DNA of 64,000 bases from assembly GCF_964340395.1 (NCBI RefSeq), contig NC_135563.1, positions 19,637,651 through 19,701,650 of the forward strand. The letters run 5' to 3'. The stretch is from Glandiceps talaboti (taxonomy: Eukaryota; Hemichordata; Enteropneusta; Spengelidae). Under the pieces are notes generated by a model. It was not told where the DNA came from, made no database searches, and saw only the letters and a list, made by a program, of their open reading frames with translations. Position 1 is the first letter of the stretch. The number at the start of each line of letters is the position of its first letter. This document shows positions 26,901 through 35,900 of this stretch, piece by piece. The position numbers and the translations under genes are program-made.

Positions 26901-29900
26901 TTTAACACCTGTTAAAATAGATGTTGAAAAGATTTTTAATTGTGACCTTGTGACAGTTGTAGTAATTAGTGATTCTCAAACCAGAATAAAGTATGTATAC
27001 CGAGTGGTTAAACCACTTGCCTCTTACCACTGTGGTTGGGGTTTGAACCCATTCAGGGTTGTCAGTGGCTGAGTGGTTAAACCACTTGCCTCTTACCATT
27101 GTGGTCAGAGTTCAAACCCATTCAGGGTTGTCGGTGGCCGAGTGGTTAAACTACTTGCCTCTTACCACTGTGGTCGGGGTTCGAATCCATTCAGGGTTGT
27201 CAGTGGCCGAGTGGTTAAACCACTTGCCTCTTACCACTGTGGTTGGGGTTCGAACCCATTCAGGGTTATCGGTGGCCGAGTAGTTAAACCACTTGCCTCT
27301 TACCACTGTGGTCGGGGTTCGAACCCATTCAGGGTTGTTGATGGCTGAGTGGTTAAACCACTTGCCTCTTACCACTGTGGTCGGGGTTTGAACCCATTCA
27401 GGGTTGTGGGTGGCCGAGTAGTTAAACCACTTGCCTCTTACCACTGTGGTTGTGGTTCGAATCCATTCAGGGTTGTTGATGGCCGAGTGGTGTCTGGATG
27501 ATTTTAGCTGAAAAATTTCATGTGGCATCAAAGGTTGAGACATACCTTACAAGATGTACTACATTCTTGATGATACATATGGACTTGTTTCTATTGTACA
27601 TGCTGCCAAATTCTGTCAAATATATGCTAGTTATATAATAACACAATATTTGACAATACAATGTACCAAGTAATAAAGTCACACATCAATTTTAATGGAA
27701 AGTTTTTATGTGTGTATATATCTTAGGAGTTTCCAGAATTGGAAAACATCATCACAGACTTAGATATTGATTTGTCAGATGTACATATCCTGGATGAAGA
27801 TACTAAGAACTCACTTGAAGAATTCAATGTAACTGGTGTGGATAGTATTGACTTTGATGGTTATCTCACAGAGGTAAGGAAATGTTGAAAGTAAATTTTA
27901 ATATTCTTATCACCACACAGTGTTTTTTTATGGGGGGGGGGGGGGGTTGATGAAATCCTTTAGTCAAAGTTTTTACACCCAAATTTTAATCTTGATGTAG
28001 TCCAATATAAAATGTTTTATGACATATCACTGAAAAACTAACATAATTATATAAGGAGTGTAATTTTCTTGTTGCAATAATATTTTCAAAACATCTATTG
28101 AATAGATCAGGAAAGATGTTACGACACTTAGCTAACCTTATATTATGTTATATCTCTAATTGTAACAGCCTGCATTATGTTTCAGTGTAGATATTTGTGC
28201 TAATGATATGCCGTTGACAAAATTTTCTTTTTGGAATAATGAATGAATGTTTTCGAAAAAAACTTCTATTGAACAGATCAGGAAAGGTATTACTGCAGCA
28301 AATCTTACTGAAGTAATAACTCTTATGGATACAGCAGCTACACATATGTCAGATCCAGTAAGTATTACATCACCCCTGGTTTACAAATAGTGTAGTCCAA
28401 TCTTATTGTTTTATGTAGGGTGGGTGGCACTAAAATAGATTCATGGGGATGGCAAGAGGTACAATCAAGGATTATTGGGGTGACACCTTTTCCTGGTTTT
28501 GCCTCCTACTCACTTTGCCTCCTAGTTCAACCCAATATCATTGTCTTTATGTTGGATGGGTGCTAACGTCATAGATTCATGAGTATGGTCAGCCATGATC
28601 AAGGAGTAGTCATACATCCTACTCACATAGTTCAACCCAATATCATTATTGTTTTGTATGGGACGGGTGATACTGTAATAAATTCATGGTGTGTGTGTGT
28701 ATGTGTGTGTGTGGGGGGGGGGGGGTATGGCAAGATACTATCAAAAATTCATTGCAATGATATCAGCTTATTTTAGTTCATGTATATCAAAATCTCCACC
28801 TTAAGGAGGGACAACCTCTTACTAGACACATTAACAACAATTTGGTTATAAGTAAACACCAGTGACTGAAAAATTACTCTGTGATAAATACAGAAACCTT
28901 TTCCTGGTACCATGGTAGGTAGTTTTAGCACAGCTTGTGACAGGTTAACTTAGACACTTTGTCAAATTTATAAAAAGAGTGACTCCTGTAAAGTGATAGT
29001 CTGGATGCCAACGTGGTCTATAACTAAATTTGAGTGGAGGAGTATTAAATCGTAATGATACCATATACCGGTGTGAACTAGACTAATAAAGTGACTATTG
29101 GCCTTATCGTCTATGAAAATATACTGGTTAGAACACTGATTAATTGTGTGCAATGACATTCTACAATGTAATGTTGTTTACAGACCATAAAGACTGATAT
29201 CGAATCCTATGCAACTGATCTGAGAAATATTCAAGACAACGATGTGAATGATATGAAAGCTATTGTGGTAGGTATTAATCCTCTTTCTACCAGGGATGTA
29301 TTTGTGTGTACACAGAAAACAACAAGTTGGACAAAACAGGATTAACTTAACGATTGGTGATCATCCCATATGTATGTGTGTGTAGAAGTGTTTTTTGTTT
29401 GTTGACAAACAAACATGTGTTGCATCATGATCACTGTAAGCTCTTACCTAGTCCAAAGTATGACCACCTTGTTGAATTTTGAGAGAATTGTCTCATGCAA
29501 ATGTCTACTCAAAATCAAAAGTTGTGTTTGTGTGTATCTAGCTACTGGCTAAGTTTTCATAGCATAGGACCTCTACATGCACTTGACTGACTGGACATAC
29601 TACCCCTGCCCTTTGGGCATTTTCCAATCATGCCCTTATTTGTTACAAGTTAATGATTGATACCTCAAATTTCCATATCTTCATTACCGTATTGTCTTCT
29701 ATCATTGCAGGATGTCTTAGAAGTGAATATTGAGAACTTGAAAGCAGAGTCAGTTACTTTACAGGTAAACTAAAAATATAATGAGATTCATCTGTAAATG
29801 ATAGTCTAAGAGCTATGCAAACTATTTAAAAGTGAATGAGAGAATGATTTTTGTTGATAATTTATATTTGTCACAGTTGTAGGATCCAGAAATATGTGAA

Positions 29901-32900
29901 ATTTATACTTCTCTTTTTTATCACATTTCAGTCACACATATAATATCATTTGATATCTATTGCCATGACAACAAATGCAAAGCATATATAATACCAATTT
30001 GATATCTATTGCCATGACAACAAATGCAAAACATATATTACACCAGTCTGTCAACATACTATAACTTGTCTCACCTTTTATATCAAAATAATCTTTATAA
30101 CAGTCTGTGCTGTCAATTTCTTTCCAGAGTGACATCAGATCAGTGTTAGACTCTGCTGGAGCAACACAAGAATACATCCAGGTTACTGGTGATGAAGTTA
30201 TAAAAAGTGTAAGTTGTATGGACTTGTTGGTCTCTCATTCAATCTGATCGTAATTGAAAGACATAAACAGGTCGACATGCTTTGGAAAATTATTACATGA
30301 TTCTGGAAATGTTAGATAACTCAAATAGACAAATCTTTGATGTACATTACTTTAAGGTACACAAGACACAGTCACTTGTAAAAATAGGTAATATTCTTCT
30401 TTGCTCAGGAAAAAATGACATGATCACGATTGTCTTCATCTCCTGTGACATATTATACCTTCTTTTGTGTGTAGACAGACAGTTATTAAAATAATTATCT
30501 TTGAATACGAAAACTAAATAACAAGACAAATTCCAAGGATAGATGTGTCATAAACTGTTTTTCTTTTCTCAAATTGCAGTATCTTCTAGTATTCCAGGAC
30601 AGTGTCTTACGATATGCAGATCAGTATGCAGCATATGTACACAGAGTAGTAAGTAACTGTTATACTGCCCTCACACGACAGCTTTCTGAGAGGCGATTGC
30701 TGATTGTTAGAGATGCCTATTTAGGCCAAGTCTGTCTATGTGGTATTGATTATCAACAGCTTACATTTCACAACTGGAATATTTAAATCTATGAAAGTAA
30801 TGTTTTGTGACAGTCACGTCATCACATTAATTTGTGGAAACGAATTTCTTTTTAAAATTATTTTAGGTCCTATTTTCTGTTTTTGTTGATGTCTTTTTGT
30901 CTTTATTTATTGATATGACCATTACATGTATACATTACATCATTTGTATCAGTTCTAGAGTATAGGATTGTTGTTTCAACTGTTTGGTGTTACACATTCT
31001 GCATAAACTCCTCAGTACTTTACGACCAAGTATAGCAGAAGGTTCATGGGTTTTCTTTGCCAATAGCTGCACAATTTCAGTTTATTAACGGACCGATGTA
31101 CTCACGAGGTGCACAGATCATTATGCAAATCTCTGTATCAATTACACATACCCATTGAATGTGTTGGTATTATTTTCCAGGTATACCAGGACCTTGGTAC
31201 TTGTTTACCTGTATGGAATCTCTTTGAGTCAATGCATATAGCTATATGTTTCTATGTCATAGACTCATTTGTAAGTATAATCCAAAATCTGGGTTTTTAC
31301 TAATAAAATATCAAATCAGAAAAGTAGGGACCAACTAGTTGCAGAGCTGCAATGTAACAACAATACAGTTTGTTCAAATAAAGATGTGGGGATAAGCTAT
31401 GTTGAGATAGTCTGACATTAAAGGTTAAAGGTCACACTGAGAGTCCTGTGAAAAAAATGAATCATGAATGTTGAATAAATATGTAACAAGTAGACAGCCA
31501 TAGGTAAGCAAGCAGCCAGCTATATGGCTGTTGGCTGATACTTATCAAACACACTCCAAATTATACAGTAGCCAATAAGTTTTGGCATTTTGATACTTCA
31601 TCTGACCCTTGTCATGAGTTTTGCCATTGTCAGTTTTGAACTTACAGTGCATTTCAAGTTGCCGTTCAGCAGTTCTGGTTGATACCACACAGAAACCAAT
31701 GTCGGAAACTGCATGTTGTACACTAAGACAGCAAGATTGCAATTTATCACTAGATTTTGTGTAAATAAACCATGTGTTACAATAAGATACAGACACATGA
31801 GTGCCAATGGTATGATGTCAACATTTGATGTCTGCATCGTGGCATGTTAATTCATTTCATTTACACTAAATGTTGAAAGAAATTGTGTTCATTCAATCTT
31901 ACTATCTTAACAGTGTAGCATGTGCAGTCTCTTAGTGGTTTCTGCATGGTTGTATCAGACAGGGCAACTGAACAGTAACTTGAATTGTGCTGTAATATCA
32001 TGTTTATGAAAAAAGTGTAATAAACCAGTAATGATATTTGATCTGTTTGGTTGTACTGTCACAATGAAAAAAGTAATGTTTTCATTGATGATCAGTTGAA
32101 TAAAATACCTCAATCATGTATTTTCCGTTTTCTTCATTTTTCAGAACTGTTTCTGGTTTTCTTTGGGTTGGAGTTTGTTCTTCTTTATTCCTAGTATTAT
32201 ACTTGCAGTGAAATTGTCTAAACATTATCGTAGAATGGAATATGAGGAAGGGTGTCAAGAAGAGTAAGTTCAAACAAACACCTTGTCATCACTGTAGCTG
32301 ATTCCTGTACTGTACTGTTGTAGAGTTAAATCATGTCAATACAACACAAACTTCAAACTTCTTGCAAAAAGCCCACTCATGGTGTGAAAGTTAGTCAAAG
32401 ATTCAAGCCATGTTGCTACTAATACAACACAGATGGACTTTGGGTACCTTGCTATCACCATAACTGATTTCTTTATTATGTGTCAAACAATCAACTGAAA
32501 ACTATACAGAGGGAATGTGGTCTTATCATATTTTATCTGTCCTGCACAGAGTAGAGTTTACAAATAAGTATTCATTCTATGTAGAAAGAGTGTCATAGAC
32601 AATATAAAGTACTTAATCATGGATGATAAGACATTCTTTAGCTCCCATTATCACCTCAGTTTTGGTCAACAAAACATTAAACAATCAGATATAATTTTTT
32701 TAATAAAATGTTTTCTAAACTGTATTCGCTAACTAGTACATAGCTTTGGTGTAAAGTCTCAAAAGCTAATGAGCCATATTTCAGTTATCATTAAAACAAA
32801 AGATTTTATAGTTTGGCCACTATGATCAACTTCTTTCACCTGTATGTAGAAAATGGTGGTTTTCAACAGATTGCAGTGATGATAATCGTCCAGTGTAACA

Positions 32901-35900
32901 ACAAAATAAATCTCCCTCGCTGTCTTCATACATTCCAGTCATAGAAAAAAGTCCAAGATGTATTAAATGAAAAAAAAAATATTAAATGAAAAAATATGTA
33001 TTCTGATAACATTTTGTACATTGTTGAGAGCAATAGAAATGTCTGTATCCGTCTAAGCTTGTAACAGTTCTGTTGCCTTGTAATTTGTTCAATCATTGTA
33101 ATGCAAGCTTTGCATCAAGAGTTTGGTTCAGAACACTGTGTATAGTGAGTGATAGTTCGAAATTTTGTCAATTTTTGAGAAATTGTTTTTTGTAAAATAT
33201 AGGTCAGATAAATGCGTACTTAAACTTTAACCAGTAGTACTCGTGAGTCTACCACAATAGTTGCATTTCCAAACAGGTCAGATACATACTTTCATACTTT
33301 ACATATACCAGTTTAAAGTTTATGTTTTCAACTTTTCAACAGAATATTACGAATACATTGTGTGTGTCAGAATGTATGATAAATGAAAATTAAAAAAAAA
33401 AGCTTCCCAGTCCTAGGTGTTATAATACTATGATAAACTACGTTTTCCCTCCACTTTATATGAAATATAAATATTAATGATTAGTGTCCATGTAATAATA
33501 GTGAACAGTGCATATAGAGTTTGATGAGAAAATTACTGTTACCTGAAATAGAATATTTACAAGCTTGTCATGTCAGGAAAATAACGGTCTAATTCTGGTT
33601 ATTGGTCATCACCATGATGCCATGCACAACACAATTACTGTATGTGTTTGTGACAATTAATCAACATTGTTGTTCTATTTTGACCTTCTAGTATGAGTTA
33701 TACTACGGCTAAATCGACTTGGCTAATCAGAGACCTTGATTTCGGTTGGTTATATGGAGCCATAACCCACTCTTGCTTAGGGGTGTGACCTAAATTACGC
33801 TCAGCACTCAATTTGCATGCAACAAATTACACAAAATTTTGAAAAAGATCCATTTGAGCCAATCACGCCGTAGTATAAGTAAGATAGACAACTCATTCAG
33901 TAGGGTTATGTGCCAAAAACTTGGGGGCTACGCCCCCTCGTTTATTGGCGCATAACCCTCCCAAACTCATTGACTATCTATTAGGTAAATTGATACTACA
34001 TGCACTGAGAATTACAAGTAGTATATGTGTTCATATTGGATCATAGTTTTAGTAACAAACTTTCCCTTTATTGCATAGTTTTAGTAGTAAGTGGCATTTT
34101 ATATGGACTAATACCACAAAGACAATTTGTCTCATTTTGGTACCACTGATTTTGATAGTTAGACAATTTTGACTTCAGTGTATAGTTATAGCCACATCAC
34201 TTTTGTGAGTTTATGTTTTTATTGCCATTTAAATAACAGCCTTTATTACTTGTAGTTATTGTCAATTATCAGACAGTGAAAGGTATTCCATGTTCATGCT
34301 GCAAATTGTTTAAGCTAAATAAGTTGAGAGCCAAAATTGATAGACATCCACAGTATATGCATTCTTGAAATTGTCGTTTTTAAACTCAAATGCATGATAT
34401 TGAAAACATTAATCAAATTATTACAGTACCCTGTGTTCAGTGTACATGTACAAAAATGTACAATCCGTCGGCGTGCATGTAGAATGCGCAGTACAAAAAT
34501 GTACATATGATAAAAAATGTTATGTATTGCCATAACACTATTTAATATGAAAACCAAAGATATCTGAAATATTTTGTCACATTCTAATAAAATAATGTAG
34601 TTATATTTAATAAGAGAATACTTACTATATCTTATGGCCACCTTGAAATATTTAATCATCTTCTCTGTCAAATATATGTATGTTGATTGATATATAATGT
34701 CATTATTAGTGTCACATTAGAAACCGACTAAAATAGGCTGCCTTGTTATGTAGATAGAAAATAGAAAATAGAAAACCAACCCAGAAATATAATGTTATTA
34801 GTAGTATTTTATATAGTACCAGGGTTGTGAAGGCCAGTCTTCATACAGTGAGGTTTTCCCTGTGTGACAGTGTAGGGTACCCTAGCACTTGTGATATTTC
34901 ATATGCAGTGATGCAGTATATACAGTTGTTCAGGTGTTTGTGCCACTTTTATGAGAAAATGTATTTGTGCATTGGAGTCTGAGGAAATGCCAGTAACAAT
35001 TGAAATCTTCGCATTGCTGGACCATAAAAACACAAAAATAATTTGTGACTGAAATGCTTTCTTGTACATGAACACAGTGTACCAGTCTGGTAATTAGTAA
35101 AAATTGGTAATTAGTAAAAATTAGTCTTGAGAACTAGCTGAAGACTGTAAAAACGCAAAATTTTCTAGTGCCGAAAATATCCCAGTTTACACATAGACAT
35201 CTATGGTTTACAGTATTTGTATCTATCTGAGAGAAAGTTTTGCATGTTTGGAGAACTTTACCAAATACTGTATGGTCTTTACAATCACGACATGTGATAT
35301 GTAAACCTAGCAAACATCTGGTGTTAGTTGTAACTCATGTGTGATGCCAACCCGTCCTTTCACACTGAAATGCTGTGTATCAAATGCAAATATATGCAGA
35401 CCAAGTCACTTGAAATTCATACAAACAAAACTTCAGTGTTTAAGTCACAAAGGTCCAACTTACCAGTCAGTGCAGAGTTTTTCTTAGACATTTTATCTAT
35501 GTTTAGTTGGTGAAAAAAAAATTATATTAATCCCTAAAGGAGGCTGCCTATTTCATGAGTATTTTCAAAGTACTCACTGGTTCTATAATATTGTAACTAT
35601 TTCTAAGCATGTCTTTTTGTAACTTCAAAAGTTTTAGTACTTTTCAAATCTTGTGAAGAAATGATTCTTAATTATGTTGCTGTATCAGTGGAAAATGGGG
35701 GTTGGGGCTTGAAATGTTTTCTCTGTTATCAAATACATTTTCTAATTCAAACTGAATTCTTCTTCACCTTGCTCTCCACTTTTGAGGCTTTGAAAACCTT
35801 GGTAAGTGTTAAAAGATTCAAAACAATGGTATCAGTATCAGATACCATGAAAGACTGTTTACAAGTTCAGTAAGCACTGGACAAGGACCCCTTAGGTCAC

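Noticed and set aside
26993-27492. A cluster of functional tRNA genes
   Set aside because: Units have A- and B-boxes but no 3' half, acceptor-stem pairing or anticodon arm in the right place; the exact 69-bp period indicates a repeat array.
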